From Gemmatimonadota bacterium (GTDB lineage Bacteria; 4572-55; J002), in NCBI GenBank assembly GCA_003697105.1, contig RFFQ01000102.1, forward strand, positions 1-50,755: DNA of 50,755 bases, in the 5' to 3' direction. The translations under genes were made by a program, and so were the position numbers. The notes under the pieces are model-generated. The model was not told the DNA's origin. It searched no databases and saw nothing but the letters and a program-made list of their open reading frames with translations. This document shows, one piece after another, positions 26,603-35,352 of the stretch (the stretch's first letter is position 1; each line of letters begins with the position of its first letter).

Positions 26603-27317
26603 ATCCGAAAGACGCCGGTGGGTACACCGGTGTTTCTTTTTTTCGTTGATGCTGGTTGGGTTCGCTTGTAGCGGGGATGATAGCTCCGTACCGCCCGCCG
26701 AGATTATCGTCACGTCACCCCTTCCCCAGACGGTCGTGTGGGATGTCGTAGAGATCACCGTCGAGGTGGAAAATGATGTGCCGGTGGAGCGGGTCGATAT
26801 CTTTATTGATGACTATTTTCTGGGACGAGACCAGACCGAACCTTTTCAGTTACAATGGGATACCAATGTTGTACCCTCCAAAACCTACAGTGATCGCTCG
26901 CATACTATCAGTATCAACGCCGTAGATCTGCGTGGCCATTTCATTCGCACCGAGGTACCGGTCAATGTTCGCCGGTTTACCAAAACGAATGCCGAAGGGG
27001 CGATTATTGGACCCCCCGATCCCAACGATTGGTGTAGTGGTGAGATCGGATTATGGGCCTACCCCAATCCGGCTCGAAATACGGTCAATTTTCAATTGGG
27101 ACTCACTCAGGAAAGTCTTGTCCAGTTAGAAATTGTTGATCTTGAGGGACAACCGGTTCGTATTCTCATTGATGACGAACCCATGAGCGCCGGTCAATAT
27201 CTCATCCGGTGGGAGGTGAACCGCGATGATGTTGTTGTGCCGGCGGGGATGTATCGCGCCATTCTAACAACCGCAGAAGCACATTGTTATGGTGATATTG
27301 TTGTGGTGAAAGATTAA
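26571..27317 (+). CDS. Lipoprotein with Ig-like and FlgD/Por-type C-terminal domain
   Basis: Up to 248 aa. Possible starts are GTG 26571 and TTG 26592 (GGAG 9 nt upstream; both overlap upp) or ATG 26649. The TTG keeps a basic n-region (KSERRR) and hydrophobic core ending FAC, giving a lipoprotein signal. The mature part has a Big/Ig-like domain (about 43-135: IIVTSPLPQTVVWDVVEITV) and a C-terminal fold (about 158-248) resembling FlgD-Ig or type IX sorting domains (YPNPARNTVNFQL, VVPAGMYRAIL). The combination of lipid anchor and sorting-type fold is unusual. An intrinsic terminator lies inside the signal-peptide coding part. Confidence 0.75.
   Translation: MILEIAILGRKSERRRWVHRCFFFSLMLVGFACSGDDSSVPPAEIIVTSPLPQTVVWDVVEITVEVENDVPVERVDIFIDDYFLGRDQTEPFQLQWDTNVVPSKTYSDRSHTISINAVDLRGHFIRTEVPVNVRRFTKTNAEGAIIGPPDPNDWCSGEIGLWAYPNPARNTVNFQLGLTQESLVQLEIVDLEGQPVRILIDDEPMSAGQYLIRWEVNRDDVVVPAGMYRAILTTAEAHCYGDIVVVKD
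26614..26644 (+). terminator. Intrinsic terminator after upp, inside the next gene's 5' end
   Basis: GCCGGTG, loop GGTA, CACCGGT, then a run of 10 T in 12 bases. The stem is six G-C/A-T pairs plus one G-T. It lies 11 nt past the upp stop and would end the upstream transcript, yet its T-run also encodes the FFFS of the lipoprotein signal peptide. Confidence 0.6.
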
Positions 27318-27346
27318 CATGTTAGCTTGTTTTCAGGGAACGAACG

Positions 27347-30283
27347 ATGACACCCTCTGCACTCCCCGATTTTTTAAATGACCTCCGTCCCCGTATTGCG
27401 GGTGAACTTCGCACAGACCTTTACAGCCGGTTATTTTACAGCACCGATGCCAGCATTTACCAGATGATGCCGCACGGTGTGCTGATTCCTCGTCACATGG
27501 ATGATGTACAGGCGGCGGTGGAATTGGCTCACCAGTACCGCATTCCGATTTTGCCGCGAGGGGGCGGTAGTAGCCTTGCCGGTCAAGGAGTAAATGAGGC
27601 TCTGGTCATTGATTTTACGCCGTATTTGCATCAAGTGGTGGAAATCAATCCGGCGGAGCAGTGGGTACGGGTTCAGCCGGGCATTGTGCTCGACCAACTC
27701 AACTTGCAGGTACGTTCTTACGGGCTTCAATTTGGTCCCGATCCGGCAAGTAGTAACCGTGCCACCCTCGGTGGTATTGTCGCGAACAACTCCACCGGCA
27801 GTCACTCCATTTGTTACGGTATGACCGCCGATCACGTCCTTGACCTCACCGCCATTCTCAGTGATGGCTCCATCGCTTTTTTTGATGCCATTGCCCCGGC
27901 GACGCTACCCCAACATTTACGCAAATCCGGTTTGGAAGGTGATATTTACCGGCAGATTCACCAGATCATCACCGATTATGCGGAGACGATCCGGCAGGGC
28001 ACACCCCAACATTGGCGACGGGCAGGCGGTTATAATCTGGATCGATTTATTGCGGGGGTGTCGCGCACACCCTACCAACCGGATGCGCCGCCCGCATTTA
28101 ATTTAGCCCAACTCATTTGTGGTTCAGAGGGTACTTTGGGCCTCATTAAAGAGGTCAAGCTGAATCTGGTGAAACGTCCGCACCATAAGGGGCTGGCAAT
28201 TGTCCACTTTGATGACCTATACCATGGTTTGGAAAGTGTCCCGGTGATTTTAGAGACCCAGCCCACGGCAGTCGAGTTGCTGGATCATTTTGGTTTAACC
28301 ATGTGCCGCTCCGTTCCGGCATACGCCCGGTTATTGCCGAGCTTCATTGAAGGTGACCCGCAAGGGATTCTCATCACAGAATATTACGGCGAAAATGATG
28401 CTGAATTGCGGTCTAAAGTCGATCACTTGCGTGTTCATCTAAAGCAAAACGGGGTACAGGCAACAATTGTTCCGGCGATTGACCCAGCGGTGCAAGCAAA
28501 TGTTTGGCTCGTGCGGAAGGAGAGTTTAGGGCTGGTGATGTCGCTGCGAGGTGACCACAAACCGATTCCGATGATTGAGGATATGGCAGTTCCGGTGGAG
28601 CATCTGGCGGCATACATCCAAAAGGTGGAAGCGTTTTGCCGGGAACATCATACCAAAATCGGTTATTATGCTCACGCCAGTGCCGGTTGCTTGCATGTAC
28701 GCCCGCATCTGAACACCAAATCCGCCCAAGACCTTGCCAAAATGCCCGTACTGACCCAGTTTTGTGCCGATTTAGCCGGTTCGTATGGTGGCGTGATGTC
28801 CAGTGAACATGGTGACGGGCGCGCGCGGGGGTGGCTCAACGAACGGTTTTTTGGTACAGATTTATACCAATTATTCCGGCAAGTCAAAGCCGCTTTTGAT
28901 CCCTACAATCTGATGAACCCGGGTAATGTGGTTGATGTCGGCTCCATGACCGATCATTTGCGCGTGGCAGCGCCGTACCGCCCCTTGCCCCTCACGGAAA
29001 AATTGGATTTTTCCGGCGATCAGGGTTTTGTTCGGGCAGTGGAGATGTGTAACGGATCGGGAGTGTGTCGCAAAACCACGACCGGCACGATGTGCCCCTC
29101 CTTCATGGCAACCCGTGAGGAAGAGCACAGCACCCGCGGGCGGGCAAACGCACTCCGCGCGGCGCTCACCGGTAAGATTCCGCCGGAAGAATTCACCGCC
29201 ACGCGAATGTTTCAGGTACTTGATTTATGCCTTTCGTGTAAAGCGTGTAAGTCGGAATGCCCCTCCTCAGTTGATATGGCAAAAATTAAACTGGAATTTT
29301 TAGGGCATTACTATGAACACCATCCGCTACCCTTCCGGTCGAAATTGTTTGCGGATATTCCCCGTTACAGTCGATTGAATTCAGGAATGTGGGCGCCGTT
29401 CATCAACGCCATCGGTAAAACGGGTCTTGTACGCGGTGTGATTGCCAAAGCACTCGGAATCACGCCCCAACGGAACTTGCTCGCGTTTGCTAAAGAGCCG
29501 TTTACCCGTTGGTTTGAGAAAAGACGCCGGGAGCTAGAAGCTAGAGACCCGAAACCGCAAGTCGTCCTGTTTAACGACACCTTTAATACCTACCATGATC
29601 CCCATATTGCCATTGCTGCCACGCAAGTGCTTGAAACGTTAGGGTTTACCATCCATTTGCCCCGACATTACTGTTGTGGTCGTCCGGCGCTTTCTAAAGG
29701 GCTTATTGCTCAGGCACAGCACTATGCGAACGGTACCCTTGCCGCGCTGTTGCCTTTTGCCGAACAAGGCATTCCAATTGTTGGTTTGGAGCCGAGTTGC
29801 TTGCTTTCTATGCGCGATGATTATCACTATCTATTAAAAGGGGATGATCGCGTTCAGATCGTTTCCGATCAGTGCTTTACGTTTGAAGAATTTCTCACGG
29901 AGCGGGTAAGTGCCGGTCTATTAGAGGCGGCGCTGGGGCATTATCAAATACAAAAAACGGCGCTATTGCATGGCCACTGCCACCAAAAAGCGATCACTGG
30001 AACGGAAGCGGCGCATCGATTGTTAGAAATCGCCGGGTTCACCGTAGAGGAAATTGATACCAGTTGTTGCGGTATGGCAGGATCATTTGGGTATGAGGTG
30101 GAACATTACGACATTTCCGTAAAGATGGCGGAACGGCGTTTGTTGCCGGCAATCCGTGCGATGGACGCCACTACGGTTTTAGTGGCGGCAGGGACAAGCT
30201 GCCGGCATCAAATTCAGGATTTAACCGGAAAACGGGCAAGGCATCCGGCGGAAGTCCTATGGGATGTACTGAAGACGGGTTAA
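27347..30283 (+). CDS. FAD-linked D-2-hydroxyacid dehydrogenase with Fe-S and CCG domains
   Basis: A single-chain 978-aa dehydrogenase of the GlcD/GlcF fusion type, like E. coli YdiJ. The FAD-binding PCMH domain begins about residue 45 with LPRGGGSSLAGQG (about 68-80); the FAD-linked oxidase C-terminal domain extends to about 540. Cysteine-rich ferredoxin-like parts follow (C568 region and C628, C631, C634, C638 in CLSCKACKSECP), then two CCG-type heterodisulfide-reductase repeats (C776-C777 and C907-C908). It should oxidise a 2-hydroxyacid such as D-lactate, glycolate or D-2-hydroxyglutarate and pass electrons to the quinone pool or a carrier. The substrate is not readable from sequence. It is last in the plus-strand run. 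Confidence 0.92.
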   Translation: MTPSALPDFLNDLRPRIAGELRTDLYSRLFYSTDASIYQMMPHGVLIPRHMDDVQAAVELAHQYRIPILPRGGGSSLAGQGVNEALVIDFTPYLHQVVEINPAEQWVRVQPGIVLDQLNLQVRSYGLQFGPDPASSNRATLGGIVANNSTGSHSICYGMTADHVLDLTAILSDGSIAFFDAIAPATLPQHLRKSGLEGDIYRQIHQIITDYAETIRQGTPQHWRRAGGYNLDRFIAGVSRTPYQPDAPPAFNLAQLICGSEGTLGLIKEVKLNLVKRPHHKGLAIVHFDDLYHGLESVPVILETQPTAVELLDHFGLTMCRSVPAYARLLPSFIEGDPQGILITEYYGENDAELRSKVDHLRVHLKQNGVQATIVPAIDPAVQANVWLVRKESLGLVMSLRGDHKPIPMIEDMAVPVEHLAAYIQKVEAFCREHHTKIGYYAHASAGCLHVRPHLNTKSAQDLAKMPVLTQFCADLAGSYGGVMSSEHGDGRARGWLNERFFGTDLYQLFRQVKAAFDPYNLMNPGNVVDVGSMTDHLRVAAPYRPLPLTEKLDFSGDQGFVRAVEMCNGSGVCRKTTTGTMCPSFMATREEEHSTRGRANALRAALTGKIPPEEFTATRMFQVLDLCLSCKACKSECPSSVDMAKIKLEFLGHYYEHHPLPFRSKLFADIPRYSRLNSGMWAPFINAIGKTGLVRGVIAKALGITPQRNLLAFAKEPFTRWFEKRRRELEARDPKPQVVLFNDTFNTYHDPHIAIAATQVLETLGFTIHLPRHYCCGRPALSKGLIAQAQHYANGTLAALLPFAEQGIPIVGLEPSCLLSMRDDYHYLLKGDDRVQIVSDQCFTFEEFLTERVSAGLLEAALGHYQIQKTALLHGHCHQKAITGTEAAHRLLEIAGFTVEEIDTSCCGMAGSFGYEVEHYDISVKMAERRLLPAIRAMDATTVLVAAGTSCRHQIQDLTGKRARHPAEVLWDVLKTG

Positions 30284-30307
30284 AAGCCATTTCGTAAACC
30301 GATTTTA

Positions 30308-30940
30308 TTAGCGAAAAGAGCCTTTCACGGCTCCCCAATCGACGGTATTGGTTCGTTGGTCCTGCCAATATTGAATTTTCCAAAAGCCGGCGTCGTCTTC
30401 AATTAACGTAAAAATGGCAATACCTTGGGCCGAGGTCTCAAACGGAGGATTCGGCTGGGGTGGTGTGAGTTCCAAGGCGTACATCCGGTATAAAATGGCA
30501 GTTCGTCCCGAAATATCATCGTCTCGGTCAGGTAACCGCGAGAAAAAAAGGGAAATTCCACCCGCTTCAATCGCTTCAAATATGGCTTGGGTGACATCCT
30601 GTTCGACCTCGAATGTCCAGTTGGTATATAAATTTCCGAGCGGACCATCACGCTCAAAGGGATCGGCTTCAAAGATGAAGGTGGTATCCAAGCATTGCTG
30701 GTAATTTTCCAGATGGCGCCCTTCATAGGCATGTTTCAGGTTTGTTAATACGATTTGCGGTGATACCGGTTGTTCCCATGTAAATGGGTCTTCATTGGGG
30801 GGCGTTGGGGTGCGGGTTTCAAAAGGATTGGAACAGGCACTAAACCCGATAATGACCAGCAACATTGGAACAAAATTCGCTTGCCTTTTCCACCATTTCA
30901 ACCTATTTTTAGCGCTCTCAATCGGGAAATTCTCATGCAT
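30308..30940 (-). CDS. Lipoprotein of unknown function
   Basis: A 210-aa protein with a long basic N-terminus and lipobox FSAC (lipidated Cys near residue 36), followed by a proline/threonine-rich linker (RTPTPPNEDP). The remainder looks like a small alpha+beta domain: LKHAYEGRHLENYQQCLDTTFIFEADP, then strands ending FTLIEDDAGFWKIQYWQDQ, reminiscent of SnoaL/NTF2-like folds but not identifiable with certainty. ATG at 30940 has AAGGA upstream. It is divergent from the MglA-like gene with only 29 nt between them, and it converges on the dehydrogenase gene. Confidence 0.75.
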   Translation of the reverse strand: MHENFPIESAKNRLKWWKRQANFVPMLLVIIGFSACSNPFETRTPTPPNEDPFTWEQPVSPQIVLTNLKHAYEGRHLENYQQCLDTTFIFEADPFERDGPLGNLYTNWTFEVEQDVTQAIFEAIEAGGISLFFSRLPDRDDDISGRTAILYRMYALELTPPQPNPPFETSAQGIAIFTLIEDDAGFWKIQYWQDQRTNTVDWGAVKGSFR

Positions 30941-30969
30941 ACTTTACGTTCCTTACCGGGGGATAGGGT

Positions 30970-31566
30970 ATGGCGCTGATTAATTTTGCCCAGCGTCAAA
31001 TTATGACCAAGATTGTGTATTATGGTCCAGGGATGTCGGGCAAAACCTCCAATTTGGAATATATTTACAGCAAAGTACCAGAAGCGCAACGTAAAAAGAT
31101 GGTCTCTGTCGCTACTGAACTGGAGCGGACGATCTTCTTTGATTTTTTTCCAATGGATGTGGGCACCATTGCGGGCTTAAAAGTGATCTTTCAGTTATAT
31201 ACCGTGCCGGGGCAGGTCTATTATTCCTCTACCCGCCGGTTGGTGCTGGATGGGGCGGATGGGATCATCTTTGTGGCAGACTCCCAAGCCTTCCGCTTAC
31301 AAGCCAATATTGAAAGTTTTCGCGATTTGTATGAGAATCTTGCCAGTTATAAAGTGGATATTCGTAAGATTCCCATCATCATTCAATACAATAAGCGCGA
31401 TTTGGATACCGCGCTACCCGTTTCGGAGTTAGAAGAAAAGCTCAATTACCGCTATTTACCCTCTTTTGAAGCCACCGCACACACCGGCGAAGGTGTGTTT
31501 GAGACCCTCAAAGCGGTCACGACCCGTGTGTTAGATAATCTCCGCAAGGAATTTGACCGCAAATAA
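30970..31566 (+). CDS. MglA-like small Ras-type GTPase
   Basis: A 198-aa cytoplasmic GTPase of the MglA family, which sets cell polarity and controls type IV pili or gliding in several phyla. P-loop GPGMSGKT spans 19-26, the MglA-specific TVPGQ (78-82) replaces DxxG, and NKRD is at 141-144. The switch region includes the YYSSTRRL stretch typical of MglA. The usual GAP partner MglB (roadblock protein) is not adjacent. Its presence in the same window as a minor-pilin operon fits a role in pilus polarity (inference). Confidence 0.9.
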   Translation: MALINFAQRQIMTKIVYYGPGMSGKTSNLEYIYSKVPEAQRKKMVSVATELERTIFFDFFPMDVGTIAGLKVIFQLYTVPGQVYYSSTRRLVLDGADGIIFVADSQAFRLQANIESFRDLYENLASYKVDIRKIPIIIQYNKRDLDTALPVSELEEKLNYRYLPSFEATAHTGEGVFETLKAVTTRVLDNLRKEFDRK

Positions 31567-31574
31567 ACCTATTA

Positions 31575-32426
31575 CTAAATAAACAAAATTTCCAGCACCC
31601 GTTTGATCGGATCGACGACCACCCGGAAGCGCTCACCGTGTACCATTGTTCCACCTAGATGTGCAGTTATTCCGACCAGTAGCGCACTCCCAAAGATGAG
31701 TATCCGGTACCAAAACAGACTTTTGTACCGGCTGAACCGGAGGTCTAAAAACCGGATACCCGTAGCGATGCCGATCAAAAGGGTGGAGAGAATCCCCAGA
31801 TTTTTGTGGCTATTCAGCAACTGATGCCCCCGCTCTGTGGCGTAAATCACACCGCTAGCGGAGGTCACTATCGCGGAGACAATGGCAATCCCCAATAACC
31901 CCCAAATGATGTGTTCATACCATGCTGGCGGCTGGCGGAATAAAAAGATCAACTCCAGCAGTGCCACTAAAGAGACGAAGGCAATCGGAAAATGAAGCAC
32001 CAGCAGATGAAATCGTCCGAATAAAACCACCCCAAGGGGGCGCTTTTCCTCCGGTGCCACCGGTTGCGCCGCCGTCGGAGATTGCCGCAGGGCTTCTTGT
32101 TGGGCGATCCGGTTCAGTTCTGTTCGCAAGATGAGGTAATCCAGGAGAAGGGTACGTTCTTCGGTAGTTAGCAAGTTATCTTTTTTTTTCATCATTTGAT
32201 CGATGACGTGATTCCATTCCGTATAATCATACAGATGCTTATCAACCCGATTGGCATCATGGCATTCGCTACAGCGTTCCTCCAGTATTACCGCTCCGTG
32301 ATCGGCGGCTCGTGTGAGTCGATCTGCCGGGTCGAGCTGGTTTTGGGCTATTGCCCAACTTCCGCTTAGATGGAGACTCAGGATAAGCACTCCGGCGAGC
32401 CGCCTTACACTAACGCAATGGTTCAT
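31575..32426 (-). CDS. Cytochrome c-like and DUF2231 membrane protein
   Basis: A 283-aa protein with an N-terminal signal (about 1-27), a single c-type haem site CSECH (52-56) in a short domain, and then a C-terminal membrane region of about four helices (about 130-275) matching DUF2231 in layout (FGRFHLLVLHFPIAFVSLVALLE with the conserved histidines). Such proteins are usually linked to respiratory or planctomycete-type cytochromes. AAGGAGG lies upstream of the ATG. The stop of trkH is 15 nt before it, so it is the last gene of the trk transcription unit. Confidence 0.85.
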   Translation of the reverse strand: MNHCVSVRRLAGVLILSLHLSGSWAIAQNQLDPADRLTRAADHGAVILEERCSECHDANRVDKHLYDYTEWNHVIDQMMKKKDNLLTTEERTLLLDYLILRTELNRIAQQEALRQSPTAAQPVAPEEKRPLGVVLFGRFHLLVLHFPIAFVSLVALLELIFLFRQPPAWYEHIIWGLLGIAIVSAIVTSASGVIYATERGHQLLNSHKNLGILSTLLIGIATGIRFLDLRFSRYKSLFWYRILIFGSALLVGITAHLGGTMVHGERFRVVVDPIKRVLEILFI

Positions 32427-32441
32427 GATTTCTCCTCCTTG

Positions 32442-33935
32442 TTATCTGCGCCAAAAGTCAGGGACGATGAGTACCAGCAAGGTGTAAAATTCCAGCCGCC
32501 CTAAAATCATACAAAAAGACAAAAACAATTTGCCTATGGGGGGAATAAAGGCGAAATTCATGGTGGCGCCCACCTGTGACAATCCCGGACCAATATTAAA
32601 AAGGGTTGCCGCAACCGCCGTTGTCGCCGTCGCGAGATCGTAATCAAATAAGGTCATAAAAAGCGACCCGCCCACAAAAGTGGTTATGGCAATGACAAAA
32701 AAACCAAAAATGGAACGGATAATGTCGTCCGGGATGGTCGAATTGTTTATTTTGACCGAAATAACCCGTTGCGGGCGGAATGTCTTGTAAATTTCGTAAT
32801 GAGCGGCTTTGATCAACACGATAATACGTGACACTTTGATTCCCCCAGCGGTTGACCCTGCACTGCCGCCGATGAACATCAGGCAGACTAACAGCAATTT
32901 GGAAAAGGTCGGGTAGAGGTCAAAGTCATCTGTGCCAAAACCGGTGGTGGTGATCATTGCCGTGACCTGAAATGCGGCATGACGAAAGGCTTGAAATAGG
33001 TTTTCATGGCGGAATTCCCAGATATTTAGGGCTACCAGCACTGTCGCCGCTACCACAATACCCAAATATGTCCGAAATTCGGTATCTTTGAAGATTGCCA
33101 AAGGCGACCGCCGGGTCAATGCCACATAATAGAGCGAAAAGTTGACCCCCGCCAAAAACATAAAAAGCGTGATGACTAGATCAATCGATACACTGTTAAA
33201 ATCGGCAACACTTCCGTTTTTCGTGGAAAATCCACCGGTTGCCATCGTCGCAAAGGAGTGGCAGAGTGCATCAAACCACCCCATGTCACATACCGGTGAG
33301 ATTAAAATGAGGAATTCAATGAGGGTCAATCCCACGTAAATACGCCATAGTACCGTTGATGTCTCCTTGATTTTCGGTTTCAGCCCTTCGGTGATGGGTC
33401 CCGGGACTTCTGAACGGAAGAGATGCTTTGCTCCCACCCCAAGTTGCGGAAAAATTGCAATAAATAGGACGATGATACCCATCCCACCCAGCCAGTGGGT
33501 CAAGCTACGCCAATAATGTAACCCGTGTGATAGCTTTTCAATTTCGGTTGTCAAGACAGGGTCTAGCACGGTCGATCCGGTTGTAGTAAAGCCGGAAATC
33601 GTCTCGAAAAAGGCATCCGTGTAGTTGTGAAATAACCCGTAGCGAAAGAATACGCCATCATACAAGTACGGTAGTGCCCCGAATACGCCGATTAATATCC
33701 AGCTTAAACTCACCACAACTAATGCTTCTCGCCGAGAGATGGTGGCATGTGCATATCTTCGCCCGATAAAGAAAAGGATGCCGCCGGCGGTCAAGGTGAT
33801 AAATACAGCGTTCAGGAGGGCGTACGTGGTGTCGCGTTCGTTGAAAAGCTCGCTGAAAAAGATCGAGGTGGACATTGCCCCGGAAAGGACGATCAATAAC
33901 ACACCCAGAAGACGGGAGATGATGTGATAATTCAT
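32442..33935 (-). CDS. trkH: Trk potassium uptake channel subunit TrkH
   Basis: Inner-membrane K+ translocating subunit, 497 aa. The selectivity-filter loops are present: TTTGSTV, MATGGFST, TTTGFGT and NIGPGL, one per repeat, within about ten membrane helices. ATG at 33935 is preferred because it begins directly before the first membrane helix (IISRLLGVLLIVLSG); a TTG in frame at 34016 would overlap trkA by 38 nt and add a basic tail without membrane character. No strong ribosome-binding site is seen for either. It follows trkA by 43 nt. Confidence 0.93.
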   Translation of the reverse strand: MNYHIISRLLGVLLIVLSGAMSTSIFFSELFNERDTTYALLNAVFITLTAGGILFFIGRRYAHATISRREALVVVSLSWILIGVFGALPYLYDGVFFRYGLFHNYTDAFFETISGFTTTGSTVLDPVLTTEIEKLSHGLHYWRSLTHWLGGMGIIVLFIAIFPQLGVGAKHLFRSEVPGPITEGLKPKIKETSTVLWRIYVGLTLIEFLILISPVCDMGWFDALCHSFATMATGGFSTKNGSVADFNSVSIDLVITLFMFLAGVNFSLYYVALTRRSPLAIFKDTEFRTYLGIVVAATVLVALNIWEFRHENLFQAFRHAAFQVTAMITTTGFGTDDFDLYPTFSKLLLVCLMFIGGSAGSTAGGIKVSRIIVLIKAAHYEIYKTFRPQRVISVKINNSTIPDDIIRSIFGFFVIAITTFVGGSLFMTLFDYDLATATTAVAATLFNIGPGLSQVGATMNFAFIPPIGKLFLSFCMILGRLEFYTLLVLIVPDFWRR

Positions 33936-33978
33936 GAGTTCGTAAATATGGGGGGGTTGGGAAAACGTGAGGGATGGT

Positions 33979-35340
33979 TCATAACGAGAATGCTTTTTTC
34001 TTGAATAGCTTTTCAATGGACGGGCGAACTTCCGGGGTGGTAAAAATCACGATGGAATGGCTGGGCTTGATCACGTCATTCCCATCGGGTACAAAGACCC
34101 CATCGGCACCGGCAATCACGCCAATCACGGCGCCTCGCGGGAAATTGATGTGCCGCAGGGGACTGTTTGCCAACTTGCTATTGGCAGGTACGAGAAATTC
34201 CAGTACTTCCCCTTTGCCGTCGGCAATAATCGACATGGAAATCACTTCGCCCTCCCGAACGTACTTCAAGATGTGGTTTGCGGCCAACAGACGCGGGCTG
34301 ATCGTGGCATCGATTCCCAATTGTTCATAAATTGGTACATAATCGGGGCGGTTGACCCGTGCGATGGTCTTTTTGGCACCTAATTGGCGGGCGAGCAACC
34401 CCGACATCAAATTGACTTCGTCATAGGAACTGGCGGCGACAAACACGTCACAAACATCAATATCGTATTCCCGTAGAAGGTCAAGATTTGTACCATCTCC
34501 ATTGATAATACGGACGTTTTTGCCCAAAGTGGCTGCCAGTTCCTCGCATCGTTCGCGGTTGTGGTCAATTAGCTTGATCTCGATCGGTTCATTTTCGAGT
34601 GAGCGAGCGATGGAAGCGCCGATCTGTCCGCCGCCGACAATCACGAGCCGGCGCACCTCTCCCCGGCGGGACGCACCAAAAATCCGTTCAATACGGGGCA
34701 TACTCTCGGTTTTACCGATCACAAACACATCATCATCCGGTAGAATCATATCATTTCCACCGGGGATGATCAGCTCGTCATTGCGCAGGATGCCCACAAT
34801 CAAGCAATCTTCCGGTAGGGAAACATCCTTCAGTAATTTATTAATAATTTTGAGGTTAGCGGTGATCGGGAATTGGATCACCTCTACCCGATTATCGGCA
34901 AAGGTTTGTACCGTAATGGCGCCCATACTCCGTACTAACCGGTTGATTTCAATCGCGGTCAAAATTTCCGGTGCGAGCAGCAGATCAATCCCTAAATAGT
35001 CATAATACACCCCCCGATTTCCTTCCAGATAATCCGAACCGGATACCCGGGCAATGGCTTTGCGGGCTCCCAACTGTTTGGCGGTCAGGCTGGCAAGCAT
35101 GTTGACCTCGTCATCACTGGTGGCGGCAACCAGCAGATCCGCCTGGTGGACGTTTGCCGCCTGTAACACTTTGGGACTGCAACCGTGCCCGTGCAGTGCC
35201 ATCACATCCATGCGTTCTTCCGCTTTGGCAAGCGCTTCACTGTGGTTGTCGATGATCGTCACATTGTGACCTTCCCCCGCAAGCACCGTACTCAGATGTT
35301 TGCCGACTTCACCCATGCCAATGACGATTACGTTATTCAT
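33979..35340 (-). CDS. trkA: Trk potassium uptake regulatory subunit TrkA
   Basis: A cytoplasmic 453-aa protein with two RCK units that gate TrkH in response to NAD(H) or nucleotides. The first Rossmann motif GMGEVG is at 8-13 with the ribose-binding acidic IIDNH after strand 2; the second is GGGQIG (about 232-237). Each is followed by a TrkA-C domain (DDDVFVIGK and PSHSIVIFT ends). GAGG precedes the ATG. Gene order on the minus strand is TPR lipoprotein, trkA, trkH, cytochrome/DUF2231. Confidence 0.95.
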   Translation of the reverse strand: MNNVIVIGMGEVGKHLSTVLAGEGHNVTIIDNHSEALAKAEERMDVMALHGHGCSPKVLQAANVHQADLLVAATSDDEVNMLASLTAKQLGARKAIARVSGSDYLEGNRGVYYDYLGIDLLLAPEILTAIEINRLVRSMGAITVQTFADNRVEVIQFPITANLKIINKLLKDVSLPEDCLIVGILRNDELIIPGGNDMILPDDDVFVIGKTESMPRIERIFGASRRGEVRRLVIVGGGQIGASIARSLENEPIEIKLIDHNRERCEELAATLGKNVRIINGDGTNLDLLREYDIDVCDVFVAASSYDEVNLMSGLLARQLGAKKTIARVNRPDYVPIYEQLGIDATISPRLLAANHILKYVREGEVISMSIIADGKGEVLEFLVPANSKLANSPLRHINFPRGAVIGVIAGADGVFVPDGNDVIKPSHSIVIFTTPEVRPSIEKLFKKKAFSL

Positions 35341-35352
35341 GGTTGCCTCAAT

